Source: Streptomyces cavernicola (GTDB lineage Bacteria; Actinomycetota; Actinomycetes; Streptomycetales; Streptomycetaceae). From it: a stretch of 64,000 bases of DNA. The stretch covers positions 186,001 through 250,000 of the forward strand of contig NZ_JASCIQ010000002.1 in NCBI RefSeq assembly GCF_029968035.1, in the 5' to 3' direction. The notes below the pieces were generated by a model. The model saw only the letters and a program-made list of their open reading frames with translations. It ran no database searches and was not told the origin of the DNA. Made by a program: the position numbers and the translations under genes. Shown one piece after another: positions 51,457-63,509 of this stretch (position 1 is its first letter; every line of letters begins with the position of its first letter).

Positions 51457-52746
51457 TTACTTCTTGGACGGGTGCTTGGGCCGCTGCGGACCCTTGCGCT
51501 GTCCGGACTTGGCTTTGCTGCGGTTGCCGGTGCCGGGCTTGGCACCCGCCGGCTTGGCCTTGGACACGGCGTCCTTGGGCTCGTCCGCGGACTTCTGCAG
51601 CGAGGTCTTGGCTTCGGAGTCGCTCTTCGCGGACTGTGCCTGCGCGGTGCCCGACTGCCGCTGCGACTTCGACTGACGCTTGGGCTGCTGGCGCTTCTGC
51701 GGACCGCCGGCGGCACCGGACTCGTCGCCCTCGGCCACGGCGACGGCCGTGTCGCTCTTCGCCACGACACCGTCGGCCTGAGCGGCGAGGCCGGCCTTGC
51801 TCAGGCCGTTGATGAACTTGCGCTCGATGTCGTTGCGGTCACGGCCCTTGGCGACGATCGCCTTGACGATGTTGCGCTCGCTCTTGCGCATCTTGGCGCC
51901 CTCGCTGCGCGTCAGCTTGGCCTGCAGCCGCTCCAGGTAGGCGCCCTGCGCCTTGCTGCCCGGGGTCGGGTTCTGGCGGATGACGTACATCTGCTGGCCC
52001 ATGGTCCACACGTTGGTGGTCAGCCAGTAGACGAGGACACCGACGGGGAAGTTGATGCCGAAGACGGCGAACATGACCGGGAAGACGTACATCAGCATCT
52101 TCTGCTGCTGCATGAACGGCGTCTTGACCGTCATGTCGACGTTCTTCGTCATCAGCTGGCGCTGCGTGAAGAACTGCGACAGCGACATCATGACGATCAT
52201 GACCGCGGTCACGATGCGGACGTTGGTCAGCGTGGCGTCGAGGGCAGCGACCTTCTCGGGGCTGTCCATGAACTTCGCGGCCAGCGGGGCACCGAAGATG
52301 TGCGCCTTCTGCGCGCTCGCGAGCAGCGACTTGTCGATGACGTCACCGACGGTCTCGTTCGACGCGATGCTGTTCAGCACGTGGTACAGCGCGAAGAAGA
52401 ACGGCGACTGGGCCAGGATGGGAAGGCACGAGGAGAGCGGGTTGGTGCCCGTCTCCTTGTACAGCTTCATCATCTCTTCGGACTGGCGCTGCTTGTCGTT
52501 CTTGTAGCGCTCCTGGATCTTCTTCATCTCGGGCTGCAGCGTCTGCATGCCACGAGTCGCCTTGATCTGCTTCACGAAGAGCGGGATCAGGCAGATCCGG
52601 ATCAGGACCACCAGAGACACGATCGACAGGCCCCAGGCCCAGCCCGTGTCAGGGCCGAAGATCGCCCCGTACAGCTTGTGGAACTGGACGATGACCCACG
52701 CGACGGGTGTGGTGATAAAGCTGAAGAAACTGGCGATCGTGTCCAC
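51457..52746 (-). CDS. yidC: Membrane protein insertase YidC
   Basis: A 429-residue YidC/Oxa1 protein. It starts with a membrane segment ([19 protein letters not shown]), then [47 protein letters not shown], with the conserved positive Arg in the groove, followed by three more membrane segments (to about residue 250) and a long basic Lys/Gln/Ser tail that binds ribosomes. The GTG at 52746 lies 3 bases after the yidD stop. The operon order is conserved in most bacteria. Confidence 0.96.
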   Translation of the reverse strand: MDTIASFFSFITTPVAWVIVQFHKLYGAIFGPDTGWAWGLSIVSLVVLIRICLIPLFVKQIKATRGMQTLQPEMKKIQERYKNDKQRQSEEMMKLYKETGTNPLSSCLPILAQSPFFFALYHVLNSIASNETVGDVIDKSLLASAQKAHIFGAPLAAKFMDSPEKVAALDATLTNVRIVTAVMIVMMSLSQFFTQRQLMTKNVDMTVKTPFMQQQKMLMYVFPVMFAVFGINFPVGVLVYWLTTNVWTMGQQMYVIRQNPTPGSKAQGAYLERLQAKLTRSEGAKMRKSERNIVKAIVAKGRDRNDIERKFINGLSKAGLAAQADGVVAKSDTAVAVAEGDESGAAGGPQKRQQPKRQSKSQRQSGTAQAQSAKSDSEAKTSLQKSADEPKDAVSKAKPAGAKPGTGNRSKAKSGQRKGPQRPKHPSKK

Positions 52747-52749
52747 TAA

Positions 52750-53058
52750 TCAGGCTCCTTGAGCATGGGACGGGGTCTCAGTGGCGGACTTCCCGCCCTT
52801 GTTGCGCCAGGCGTTGCGCAGCATTTCGTGCCACCGGGGTCGTTTGCGCGGCGGGACATGGTCCACGCCTCCGTGCGACCACGGATTGCACCGCAGGATG
52901 CGCCAGGCAGTGAGCGCCGTCCCCTTGATCGCACCGTGCCGGTCGATGGCCTGGTAGCCGTAGTGGGAGCACGACGGGTAGTACTTGCACACCGGGCCGA
53001 GAAGTGGACTGATGGTCCACTGGTAGATCTTGATCAAGGCCAGCAGTGGGTACTTCAT
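52750..53058 (-). CDS. yidD: Membrane protein insertion efficiency factor YidD
   Basis: A 102-residue protein with the full signature [38 protein letters not shown] and [14 protein letters not shown], including the conserved Cys residues. It helps YidC insert membrane proteins. Its ATG overlaps the rnpA stop (ATGA at 53055-53058), so translation is coupled. Confidence 0.96.
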   Translation of the reverse strand: MKYPLLALIKIYQWTISPLLGPVCKYYPSCSHYGYQAIDRHGAIKGTALTAWRILRCNPWSHGGVDHVPPRKRPRWHEMLRNAWRNKGGKSATETPSHAQGA

Positions 53059-53426
53059 CGCGCGCCCCCTCCCAGCAGTCGCTCCAGGGCGACGTCCAGG
53101 TCTCGGGCCAGCTGTGCATGGTCGGCGTCGCCCGCTCCGGGCAACGCGCGTACGACTACCAGGCTACCGGGGGGCAGCTGAGCGAGCCGTTCGCGCATGA
53201 GGTGACGCAATCTGCGCTTCACCTTGTTCCGTACGACCGCCACGCCCACGGCCTTGCTCACGACGAAACCCGCACGCGTCGGGGGAACGCTCTCCCCAGG
53301 CGCGTGCGGGTCCGTTGTACCGCTGCGTAGATGAACGACGAGGAGCGGACGGCCGGCCCGGCGTCCTCGGCGTACTGCGGTCGCGAAGTCTTCGCGCCGC
53401 CTCAGCCGGTTCTCGGTAGGCAGCAC
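53055..53426 (-). CDS. rnpA: Ribonuclease P protein component
   Basis: A 123-residue basic protein with the RNase P signature [28 protein letters not shown] (R-N-x-x-K-R-x-x-R). It supports the RNA subunit in tRNA 5' maturation. The start is the GTG at 53426 ([13 protein letters not shown]), 21 bases after rpmH. The N terminus [23 protein letters not shown] is typical. Confidence 0.96.
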   Translation of the reverse strand: MLPTENRLRRREDFATAVRRGRRAGRPLLVVHLRSGTTDPHAPGESVPPTRAGFVVSKAVGVAVVRNKVKRRLRHLMRERLAQLPPGSLVVVRALPGAGDADHAQLARDLDVALERLLGGGAR

Positions 53427-53447
53427 GACGTCATGACCTGCTGCGAA

Positions 53448-53585
53448 TCAGGCAGACAGGCGGGCGCGACCCTTGCTGCGGCGGGACGCCAGGACGGCGC
53501 GGCCGGCACGGGTGCGCATCCGCAGCCGGAAGCCGTGGGTCTTCGCGCGACGACGGTTGTTCGGCTGGAAGGTGCGCTTGCTCAC
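53448..53585 (-). CDS. rpmH: 50S ribosomal protein L34
   Basis: A 45-residue basic protein: [19 protein letters not shown], then [20 protein letters not shown]. Start GTG at 53585, stop at 53448-53450. Short but unmistakable, and in its conserved place divergent from dnaA and upstream of rnpA. It begins the rpmH-rnpA-yidD-yidC-jag operon; its promoter shares the 382-bp gap with dnaA. Confidence 0.97.
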   Translation of the reverse strand: MSKRTFQPNNRRRAKTHGFRLRMRTRAGRAVLASRRSKGRARLSA

Positions 53586-53967
53586 TCGGGGGCTCCAGAA
53601 ATGAATCGGGTGACGGCGGGTGTCGTGTGGCTGTCACCGTGCGCCCGCGAGGAGCTCGCAATACGCCCGAGTGCACCGCTGCACGGTTCATTCGTACGGA
53701 CCGTGATCCATGCCCATCGGAGGCAGGCGGCAGCAGCCATCGACAACTCGACCTGGTCACGGTACGCGCGGCTACGCCATCCGGTCAAACCGGGAGTGCA
53801 CTGAGGGACACTATGCACAGCCTGTGGACAACAACTTGAACCGTACCCGTCGCCCTGACTACCTTGGCTGAACTCCGATTCGTTCCCTTCCCCCCGCACC
53901 ACCCGATTTCCGTTTCGACCCGTCCCGAGAACCACACATTCGTGGGACCCATGAGAGAGCGTGCCCT
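53586..53967. promoter_or_regulatory. rpmH-dnaA divergent promoter region with a DnaA box
   Basis: It holds a perfect inverted DnaA box TGTGGACAA (53823-53831) with a weaker partner CTATGCACA (53811-53819), 5 bases upstream of a possible dnaA promoter (TTGAAC 53836-53841, 18-bp spacer, TACCTT 53860-53865). DnaA autoregulation is likely. The rpmH promoter should lie toward 53590-53750 on the other strand. Confidence 0.65.
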
Positions 53968-56043
53968 GTGGCTGACGTACCTGCCGATCTTGCCGCAGTG
54001 TGGCCACGCGTGCTGGAACAACTGCTGGGCGAGGGGCGCGGTCAGGGCGTCGAGGCGAAGGACGAACACTGGATCCGGCGCTGCCAGCCGCTTGCGCTGG
54101 TCGCCGACACCGCACTGCTCGCCGTGCCGAACGAGTTCGCCAAGGGCGTCCTCGAGGGCCGGCTCGCCCCGGTGGTCAGCGAGACCCTGAGCCGCGAGTG
54201 CGGCCGCCCGATCCGTATCGCGATCACCGTCGACGACTCGGCGAACGAACCGGCCCCGACTCCCGCGCCCGCCCCGCAGCGCTACGAGGACCCGCAGCAA
54301 CAGCGGTACGAGGAGCAGGAGCTTCCGGGCGCGAACCAGGAGCGGGACCAGCGCGACCAACGGGATCAGTACGAGGGCTACCGACGCCGCGAGGACGCTC
54401 CCGCGGGACGGGGCGAACATCCCGGCGCCCACGGCGGATCGCACAACGACCAGCTGCCGACGGCCCGCCCCGCCTACCCGGACTATCAGCGTCCGGAGCC
54501 CGGCGCCTGGCCGCGGCCGACGCAGGACGACTACGGCTGGCAGCAGCCCCGCCTCGGCTACCCCGAGCGCGACCCGTACGCCTCGCCCTCCAGCCAGCAC
54601 GATTACCGCCCCGGCCCGCAGGACCGCCCGCAGTACGAGCAGGAGCGCCCCGCGTACGAACAGGACCGTTCCTCCCAGTACGAGCAGGAGCGTCCGTCGT
54701 ACGAGCAGGAACGCCCGCAGTACGAGCAGGAGCGTCCGTCGTACGAGCAGGAACGCCCGCAGTACGAGCAGGAGCGGTCGCCGTACGAGCAGCAGGGGCG
54801 CGGTGAGCGCAGGGAGCACCCCGACTCCGGGCACAGCGGTCCGGGTGGTCCGCGGGGCGGCCACTCCGGTCAGCACGGCGGTCACTCCGGTCCCGGTGGC
54901 CGGGGTGTGCACGGCGGTGCGGGGCCCGGGGCCAGTTCGCTGCCCGCTGCCAGCGGTGCGCCCGGTCCGCTCGCCGCTCAGCCGGCTCCCGCGACGGGAC
55001 CGGGTGAGCCGACGGCGCGGCTGAACCCGAAGTACCTGTTCGACACGTTCGTCATCGGCGCCTCGAACCGCTTCGCGCACGCCGCCGCTGTCGCGGTCGC
55101 CGAGGCGCCGGCCAAGGCGTACAACCCCCTGTTCATCTATGGGGAGTCGGGCCTCGGCAAGACGCACCTGCTGCACGCGATCGGGCACTACGCGCGGAGC
55201 CTCTACCCGGGGACACGTGTGCGGTACGTGAGCTCGGAGGAGTTCACCAACGAGTTCATCAACTCGATCCGCGACGGCAAGGGCGACAGCTTCCGCAAGC
55301 GGTACCGCGAGATGGACATCCTGCTCGTCGACGACATCCAGTTCCTCGCGGACAAGGAGTCGACACAGGAGGAGTTCTTCCACACGTTCAACACGCTCCA
55401 CAACGCGAACAAGCAGATCGTGCTCTCCAGCGACCGGCCGCCCAAGCAGCTGGTGACGCTGGAGGATCGGTTGCGCAACCGCTTCGAGTGGGGCCTGATC
55501 ACGGACGTCCAGCCGCCTGAGCTGGAGACCCGGATCGCGATCCTCCGCAAGAAGGCGGTGCAGGAGCAGTTGAACGCTCCGCCGGAGGTCCTCGAGTTCA
55601 TCGCGTCCCGGATCTCGCGCAACATCCGTGAGCTGGAAGGGGCGTTGATCCGTGTCACAGCCTTCGCCTCGCTCAATCGACAGCCTGTGGACCTCGGTCT
55701 GACGGAGATCGTCCTCAAGGACCTGATCCCCGGCGGCGAGGACGCGGCGCCGGAGATCACAGCGACGGCGATCATGGCGGCGACCGCGGACTACTTCGGG
55801 CTGACCGTGGACGACCTCTGCGGATCCTCGCGCAGCCGCGTGCTGGTGACGGCCCGCCAGATCGCGATGTACCTCTGCCGCGAGCTGACCGACCTGTCCC
55901 TGCCGAAGATCGGCGCGCAGTTCGGCGGCCGCGACCACACGACGGTGATGCACGCGGACCGCAAGATCCGCGCGCTGATGGCGGAGCGGCGCTCCATCTA
56001 CAACCAGGTCACCGAACTCACCAACCGCATCAAGAACGGCTGA
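53968..56043 (+). CDS. dnaA: Chromosomal replication initiator DnaA
   Basis: A 691-residue initiator, long because of its linker. Domain I is [22 protein letters not shown]. Domain II, residues about 90-350, is disordered, Gln/Arg/Pro/Gly-rich, and contains seven YEQ heptads. The AAA+ domain has Walker [12 protein letters not shown] (near 392) and Walker [10 protein letters not shown] (near 451). Domain IV ends with the DnaA signature [20 protein letters not shown] (near 646). It opens oriC just downstream. The GTG at 53968 is used; S. coelicolor DnaA starts the same way. A perfect DnaA box lies 137 bp upstream. Confidence 0.97.
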   Translation: MADVPADLAAVWPRVLEQLLGEGRGQGVEAKDEHWIRRCQPLALVADTALLAVPNEFAKGVLEGRLAPVVSETLSRECGRPIRIAITVDDSANEPAPTPAPAPQRYEDPQQQRYEEQELPGANQERDQRDQRDQYEGYRRREDAPAGRGEHPGAHGGSHNDQLPTARPAYPDYQRPEPGAWPRPTQDDYGWQQPRLGYPERDPYASPSSQHDYRPGPQDRPQYEQERPAYEQDRSSQYEQERPSYEQERPQYEQERPSYEQERPQYEQERSPYEQQGRGERREHPDSGHSGPGGPRGGHSGQHGGHSGPGGRGVHGGAGPGASSLPAASGAPGPLAAQPAPATGPGEPTARLNPKYLFDTFVIGASNRFAHAAAVAVAEAPAKAYNPLFIYGESGLGKTHLLHAIGHYARSLYPGTRVRYVSSEEFTNEFINSIRDGKGDSFRKRYREMDILLVDDIQFLADKESTQEEFFHTFNTLHNANKQIVLSSDRPPKQLVTLEDRLRNRFEWGLITDVQPPELETRIAILRKKAVQEQLNAPPEVLEFIASRISRNIRELEGALIRVTAFASLNRQPVDLGLTEIVLKDLIPGGEDAAPEITATAIMAATADYFGLTVDDLCGSSRSRVLVTARQIAMYLCRELTDLSLPKIGAQFGGRDHTTVMHADRKIRALMAERRSIYNQVTELTNRIKNG
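54631..54795. repeat. 21/42-bp tandem repeat in dnaA domain II
   Basis: Units encoding [14 protein letters not shown] alternate every 21 bp. Two adjacent 42-bp blocks, 54676-54717 and 54718-54759, are identical. In all, seven YEQ-type heptads (residues about 222-276) are seen, with a slightly diverged first pair and a truncated last. Confidence 0.9.
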
Positions 56044-56108
56044 CGGCGAGCGAGTCTCACGCCAGACGGCTTCACACGGCTTCCGACAGCTTCAGACGGC
56101 TTCTCAGG

Positions 56109-56139
56109 GCGCCCGCGAGCACAGCTCGCGGGCGCTTTT
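56109..56139 (+). terminator. dnaA terminator
   Basis: GCGCCCGCGAGC (56109-56120) pairs with GCTCGCGGGCGC (56124-56135) around ACA, followed by TTTT. A classical intrinsic terminator 66 bases after the dnaA stop. Confidence 0.93.
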
Positions 56140-57041
56140 GCGTGCTCCTCGCGTACGTCTTGGGCGCGCCTTGCCTGCGTCTTGCGTGCGTCCCAGGTGT
56201 CCGGAGAGCCCTCGGGCGGTGTCCCACGCTGTCCCCAGGGGGCACCGGGTGTTCGATTCCAGGTCTGCGGGAGGCTGTTGTCCACAGAAATGTGGCTGAA
56301 GGCCCGTCCACACCCTGGGGACTGGGAAGTTGTCCATACTGCGTCCACAGGCAAGCCTGATGACAGATCATCAACGCAGGTCAAGTGGCTGTGGATTCGT
56401 GGATGAAAGATCTCCACAGGCTGTGGACAACGAGTTGGCCCACAAGGGGCCCGAAGCGTTGTCCACCGGCCGCCCACAGGCAGAGGCCGGTTGTCCCCAG
56501 GTTTCCCGGGCTTCTCCACATCGCTGTCCACTGTTCGGCAACACAACCCGCTTCCTCACCGGGTCGAGTGAAAGCCGTCACACCAAGGTGCTGGGTTGGG
56601 CTGTGGGGAACCGGGGTAAAGCTGGGGACAGGCCTGGGGAGAAGTCGGCCTTTCCTGTGTATCGGGTGTGCAGAACTTTTCGGTGTCCACAGCTGAGCCT
56701 GGTTATCCACGGGCTCCACCCACAGGACCGGTGGACAAAATTTGGGGCCTGACCTGGGAAAACGCGGTTATCCACGGTTTCCACAGGCCCTACTACTACT
56801 CCCACCTAGATAACCCGGGGAACTTGTCTCGAAGACGGGGCTGTGCACAACTCGCGCTTCGTCGGTCGGCTGCCGCTCATCACGACTTGACCCCGAGCCG
56901 CACCGAGTGTCGGTGCCGTGCGTCAGACTGGTCCCCGGTGTTCTCCCCACCCTGGGGACGCATCAACCAAACCGACGAGAGCCCAGTGGGCTCAGCAGGC
57001 CAGCAGGGCGAGCAGCCAGGCAACAGCAGGAGGCGGCTTAC
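56140..57041. other. oriC, chromosomal replication origin
   Basis: The 1-kb dnaA-dnaN gap. DnaA boxes (Streptomyces consensus TTGTCCACA): perfect at 56278-56286 (+) and 56422-56430 (-); one mismatch at 56330-56338, 56459-56467, 56491-56499, 56512-56520 and 56683-56691 (+), 56730-56738 and 56842-56850 (-); two mismatches at 56304-56312, 56341-56349, 56524-56532, 56703-56711 and 56768-56776 (+). Core 56278-56850. No strongly AT-rich unwinding element is visible; 56788-56820 is the least GC-rich part. The 190 bp before dnaN lack boxes and should hold its promoter. Confidence 0.93.
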
Positions 57042-58172
57042 GTGAAGATCCGGGTGGAGCGCGATGTACTGGCGGAGGCAGTGGCCTGGGCGGCACGTAG
57101 CCTCCCCGCCCGTCCGCCGGCGCCGGTCCTGGCGGGCCTGCTGCTGAAGGCCGAGGACGGCGCCCTGAGCCTTTCCGGCTTCGACTACGAGGTCTCGGCG
57201 CGAGTCTCCGTCGAGGCTGAGATCGAGGAGGACGGCACGGTCCTCGTCTCCGGCCGCCTGCTCGCGGACATCTGCCGCGCCCTCCCCAACCGTCCGGTGG
57301 AGATCTCCACCGACGGTGTGCGCGCGACCGTCGTCTGCGGCTCCTCGCGATTCACACTCCACACGCTCCCTGTGGAGGAGTACCCGGCGCTGCCGCAGAT
57401 GCCGACCGCCACCGGCACGGTCCCCGGAGAGGTCTTCGCCGCGGCCGCCGCCCAGGTCGCCATCGCCGCCGGCCGTGACGACACCCTCCCGGTGCTCACA
57501 GGTGTGCGTATCGAGATCGAGGGCGACACGGTCACGCTCGCCTCCACCGACCGCTACCGCTTCGCGGTCCGCGAGTTCCTGTGGAAGCCCGAAGTGCCGG
57601 ACGCCTCCGCGGTCGCCCTGGTGCCCGCCAAGACGCTCCAGGACACCGCCAAGTCGCTGACCAGCGGTGACAGCGTCACCATCGCGCTGTCCAGCTCCGG
57701 CGCCGGCGAGGGCCTCATCGGCTTCGAGGGCGCGGGCCGGCGTACGACGACGCGACTGCTCGAGGGCGACCTGCCGAAGTACCGCACGCTGTTCCCGACG
57801 GAGTTCAACTCCGTGGCCGTCATCGAGACCGCGCCGTTCGTCGAGGCCGTCAAGCGCGTGGCCCTCGTCGCCGAGCGGAACACCCCGGTTCGGCTCAGCT
57901 TCGAGCAGGGCGTGCTGATCCTGGAGGCCGGCTCCAGCGACGATGCACAGGCTGTGGAAAGGGTCGACGCCCAGCTGGAGGGTGACGACATCTCGATCGC
58001 CTTCAACCCGACGTTCCTGCTCGACGGCCTGAGCGCGATCGACTCCCCGGCCGCCCAGCTCTCCTTCACGACGTCGACCAAGCCCGCGCTGCTCAGCGGC
58101 AAGCCGGCGCTCGACGCCGAGGCGGACGAGGCGTACAAGTACCTGATCATGCCCGTCCGCCTGAGCGGCTGA
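57042..58172 (+). CDS. dnaN: DNA polymerase III beta subunit (sliding clamp)
   Basis: A 376-residue clamp with three similar domains. It starts MKIRVERDVLAEAVAWAARSLPARPPAPVLAG; GVRIEIEGDTVTLASTDRYRFAVRE is the typical domain 2 sequence and YKYLIMPVRLSG the end. Clamp-dependent polymerases and RecF-pathway proteins bind it. The GTG at 57042 has AGGAGG 9 bases upstream; the frame is open upstream into oriC but is not coding there. First gene of the dnaN-gnd-recF-dciA-gyrB-gyrA group. Confidence 0.97.
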   Translation: MKIRVERDVLAEAVAWAARSLPARPPAPVLAGLLLKAEDGALSLSGFDYEVSARVSVEAEIEEDGTVLVSGRLLADICRALPNRPVEISTDGVRATVVCGSSRFTLHTLPVEEYPALPQMPTATGTVPGEVFAAAAAQVAIAAGRDDTLPVLTGVRIEIEGDTVTLASTDRYRFAVREFLWKPEVPDASAVALVPAKTLQDTAKSLTSGDSVTIALSSSGAGEGLIGFEGAGRRTTTRLLEGDLPKYRTLFPTEFNSVAVIETAPFVEAVKRVALVAERNTPVRLSFEQGVLILEAGSSDDAQAVERVDAQLEGDDISIAFNPTFLLDGLSAIDSPAAQLSFTTSTKPALLSGKPALDAEADEAYKYLIMPVRLSG

Positions 58173-58299
58173 GGACGGACGGACCGCGGGCCCTGGGCCG
58201 CGCAGTTGAGCGGACCAGGCCGGCAGGTGTGCCCACACGTCCGGGCGTAGGCTCGGACGTGGGTACGAAACACCAGCACGCGAATTGAAGGATGACCTG

Positions 58300-59175
58300 A
58301 TGGAGCTCGGTCTCGTCGGCCTCGGCAAGATGGGCGGCAACATGCGCGAGCGCATCCGCCGCGCAGGCCACACCGTCATCGGATACGACCGCAACGCGGA
58401 CCTCGCGGACGTCCACAGCCTGCAGGAGCTTGTGGAGAAGCTGAAGGGCCCGAAGGTCGTCTGGGTGATGGTCCCCGCCGGCGGCGCGACCCAGTCCACC
58501 ATCGACGAGCTGGCCGAACTGCTCGAGCCGGGCGACGTCGTCGTGGACGGCGGCAACTCCCGCTGGACCGACGACGAGAAGCACGCCGAGGAGCTCGCCG
58601 CCAAGGGCATCGGCTTCGTGGACTGCGGAGTCTCCGGCGGCGTCTGGGGCCTGGAGAACGGCTACGCGTTGATGTACGGCGGCTCCGCCGAGGACGTCGC
58701 GAAGGTCCAGCCGATCTTCGACGCCCTGAAGCCGGAGGGCGACTTCGGCTCCGTGCACGCGGGCAAGGTCGGTGCGGGCCACTTCGCGAAGATGGTCCAC
58801 AACGGCATCGAGTACGCCATGATGCAGGCCTACGCCGAGGGCTGGGAGCTCCTGGAGAAGGTCGACTCGGTGACGGACGTCCGCGAGGTCTTCCGTTCCT
58901 GGCAGGAGGGCACGGTCATCCGCTCCTGGCTGCTCGACCTGGCGGTCAACGCCCTCGACGAGGACGAGCACCTCGACAAGCTGCGCGGTTATGCACAGGA
59001 CTCCGGCGAGGGCCGCTGGACTGTGGAAGCCGCCATCGACAACGCCGTGCCGCTGCCGGCCATCACCGCCTCGCTGTTCGCGCGGTTCGCCTCCCGCCAG
59101 GAGGACTCGCCGCAGATGAAGATGATCGCCGCGCTGCGCAACCAGTTCGGCGGCCACGCGGTGGAGAAGAAGTAG
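58300..59175 (+). CDS. gnd: 6-phosphogluconate dehydrogenase, short (decarboxylating, GndA-like) form
   Basis: A 291-residue enzyme. The Rossmann loop is [35 protein letters not shown] and [17 protein letters not shown] follow, and the catalytic Lys/Asn are in [22 protein letters not shown]. This is the roughly 300-residue form found in many Gram-positives, shorter than the 470-residue E. coli enzyme. It converts 6-phosphogluconate to ribulose 5-phosphate. The ATG at 58300 has GAAGGA upstream. Its place between dnaN and recF is characteristic of Streptomyces. Confidence 0.93.
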   Translation: MELGLVGLGKMGGNMRERIRRAGHTVIGYDRNADLADVHSLQELVEKLKGPKVVWVMVPAGGATQSTIDELAELLEPGDVVVDGGNSRWTDDEKHAEELAAKGIGFVDCGVSGGVWGLENGYALMYGGSAEDVAKVQPIFDALKPEGDFGSVHAGKVGAGHFAKMVHNGIEYAMMQAYAEGWELLEKVDSVTDVREVFRSWQEGTVIRSWLLDLAVNALDEDEHLDKLRGYAQDSGEGRWTVEAAIDNAVPLPAITASLFARFASRQEDSPQMKMIAALRNQFGGHAVEKK

Positions 59176-59220
59176 CGAAGCCGCCCGTAGCCGAGAAACC
59201 GCAGTAAGAGAAGAGCAGTC

Positions 59221-59272
59221 CGGATCCACAGCCTGTGGATCCGCAGCACGCGGATCCACGGGACTGTCCACA
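59221..59272. promoter_or_regulatory. Palindrome and DnaA-box-like site before recF
   Basis: CGGATCCACAG and CTGTGGATCCG form a 23-bp perfect inverted repeat (59221-59243). CTGTCCACA at 59264-59272 is one base from the DnaA consensus. It could be a weak terminator for gnd or a DnaA-sensitive element; nothing decides between them. Confidence 0.45.
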
Positions 59273-59296
59273 CTTGGGGGAGGTCGGTCCACGGCC

Positions 59297-60418
59297 ATGC
59301 ACGTCACGCATCTGTCGCTGGCCGACTTCCGCTCGTACGCCCGGGTCGAGGTCCCGCTCGAGCCGGGCGTCACCGCTTTCGTGGGGCCCAACGGCCAGGG
59401 CAAGACCAACCTCGTCGAGGCCGTCGGCTACCTCGCGAACCTCGGCAGCCACCGGGTCTCCTCCGACGCCCCACTGGTCCGCATGGGCGCCGACCGCGCC
59501 ATCGTCCGCGCCGCCGTGCGCCAGGGCGAACGCCAGCAGCTGATCGAGCTCGAACTCAACCCGGGCAAGGCCAACCGCGCCCGCATCAACAGGTCCTCGC
59601 AGGTCAGACCGCGTGACGTGCTCGGCATTCTGCGTACGGTCCTGTTCGCGCCCGAGGACCTCGCCCTGGTGAAGGGCGACCCGGGCGAGCGCCGCCGCTT
59701 CCTCGACGAGCTGGTCACCGCCCGCTCCCCGCGCATGGCCGGCGTCCGCTCCGACTACGACCGGGTGCTCAAGCAGCGCAACACCCTGCTCAAGTCCGCC
59801 GCCATGGCCCGCAGGCACGGCGGCCGCTCGATGGACATGTCCACGCTCGACGTCTGGGACCAGCATCTGGCCCGCGCCGGCGCCGAACTCCTCGCCCAGC
59901 GGCTCGACTTGATCGCCGCGCTCCAGCCCCTGGCCGACAAGGCGTACGAGCAGCTGGCCCCCGGCGGCGGCCCGCTCACCCTCGAGTACCGCCCCTCCGC
60001 CGAAGGCGCCGCCCACAGCCGCGAAGAGCTGTACGAGCAGCTGATCGAGGCCCTCGCCGGAGTCCGCAAGCAGGAGATCGAGCGCGGCGTCACCCTCGTC
60101 GGCCCGCACCGCGACGACCTCCTCCTCAAGCTCGGCCAGCTCCCCGCCAAGGGGTACGCGAGCCACGGCGAGTCCTGGTCGTACGCCCTCGCGCTGCGCC
60201 TCGCCTCGTACGACCTGCTGCGCGCGGAGGGGAACGAGCCGGTGCTCGTGCTGGACGACGTCTTCGCCGAGCTGGACGCCCGCCGCCGCGAACGCCTCGC
60301 CGAGCTGGTCGCCCCGGGCGAGCAGGTCCTGGTCACCGCAGCTGTGGACGACGACGTCCCGGACGTCCTGGCGGGCACGCGGTACGCGGTCGCGGACGGC
60401 GAGGTGACCCGGGCATGA
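59297..60418 (+). CDS. recF: DNA replication and repair protein RecF
   Basis: A 373-residue SMC-like ATPase. Walker A is [19 protein letters not shown], the signature segment is [33 protein letters not shown], and the middle domain has [23 protein letters not shown]. It loads RecA at gaps with RecO and RecR. The ATG at 59297 ([16 protein letters not shown]) follows TTGGGGGAGG. It overlaps the next gene by 4 bases (ATGA). Confidence 0.96.
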   Translation: MHVTHLSLADFRSYARVEVPLEPGVTAFVGPNGQGKTNLVEAVGYLANLGSHRVSSDAPLVRMGADRAIVRAAVRQGERQQLIELELNPGKANRARINRSSQVRPRDVLGILRTVLFAPEDLALVKGDPGERRRFLDELVTARSPRMAGVRSDYDRVLKQRNTLLKSAAMARRHGGRSMDMSTLDVWDQHLARAGAELLAQRLDLIAALQPLADKAYEQLAPGGGPLTLEYRPSAEGAAHSREELYEQLIEALAGVRKQEIERGVTLVGPHRDDLLLKLGQLPAKGYASHGESWSYALALRLASYDLLRAEGNEPVLVLDDVFAELDARRRERLAELVAPGEQVLVTAAVDDDVPDVLAGTRYAVADGEVTRA

Positions 60419-60975
60419 CGGACCAGCCGCATCAGCCCGACCCGTCCGGTCAGCCCGGGGAGAACCCCAAGCCCGCCGAACCCAGCGGTGTCGACCTGGC
60501 CCGGGTCGCGCTGCGCGCCGCGAAGGAGCAGGCCCGCGCGCGCGGCGCCGCCGCGGAGCAGAAGAAGCAGGCCAGGCGCGGCGGCCTCAGGTCGGGCGCC
60601 CGCGCGGACGGTCGCGACCCGCAGCCGCTCGGCGCCGCCATCAACCGCCTGATCACCGAGCGCGGCTGGGAGACCCCGGCCGCGGTCGGCGGCGTCATGG
60701 GCCGCTGGCCGCAGATCGTCGGCGACGACCTCGCGAAGCACTGCGTACCGCAGCGGTACGACGAAGAGGAGCGGATCCTCACCGTCCAGTGCGACTCCAC
60801 GACCTGGGCGACGCAGCTGCGGCTGCTCGCGCCGCAGCTGGTGGCGCGGCTCAACGAGGACCTCGGCCACGGCACCGTGAAGCTGATCAAGGTGCACGGC
60901 CCGCAGGGCCCCGTCCGCCGCTTCGGCCCGCTGCGCGCCCCCGGCAGCACGGGCCCCGGCGACACCTACGGCTGA
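60415..60975 (+). CDS. dciA: DUF721 protein, DciA-type helicase operator/loader
   Basis: A 186-residue protein. About 75 basic/Ala-rich residues ([29 protein letters not shown]) precede the DUF721/DciA domain ([74 protein letters not shown]). DciA loads or activates DnaB in bacteria lacking DnaC/DnaI, including mycobacteria, where it also sits next to recF and gyrB. The ATG at 60415 overlaps the recF stop, so it is translationally coupled. The functional name is inferred from family and place. Confidence 0.88.
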   Translation: MTDQPHQPDPSGQPGENPKPAEPSGVDLARVALRAAKEQARARGAAAEQKKQARRGGLRSGARADGRDPQPLGAAINRLITERGWETPAAVGGVMGRWPQIVGDDLAKHCVPQRYDEEERILTVQCDSTTWATQLRLLAPQLVARLNEDLGHGTVKLIKVHGPQGPVRRFGPLRAPGSTGPGDTYG

Positions 60976-63467
<2,492 letters not shown>

Positions 63468-63509
63468 GTCGGCCGCACCAGCCGCAGCTCGAAAGGACTT
63501 TGACCAGCA

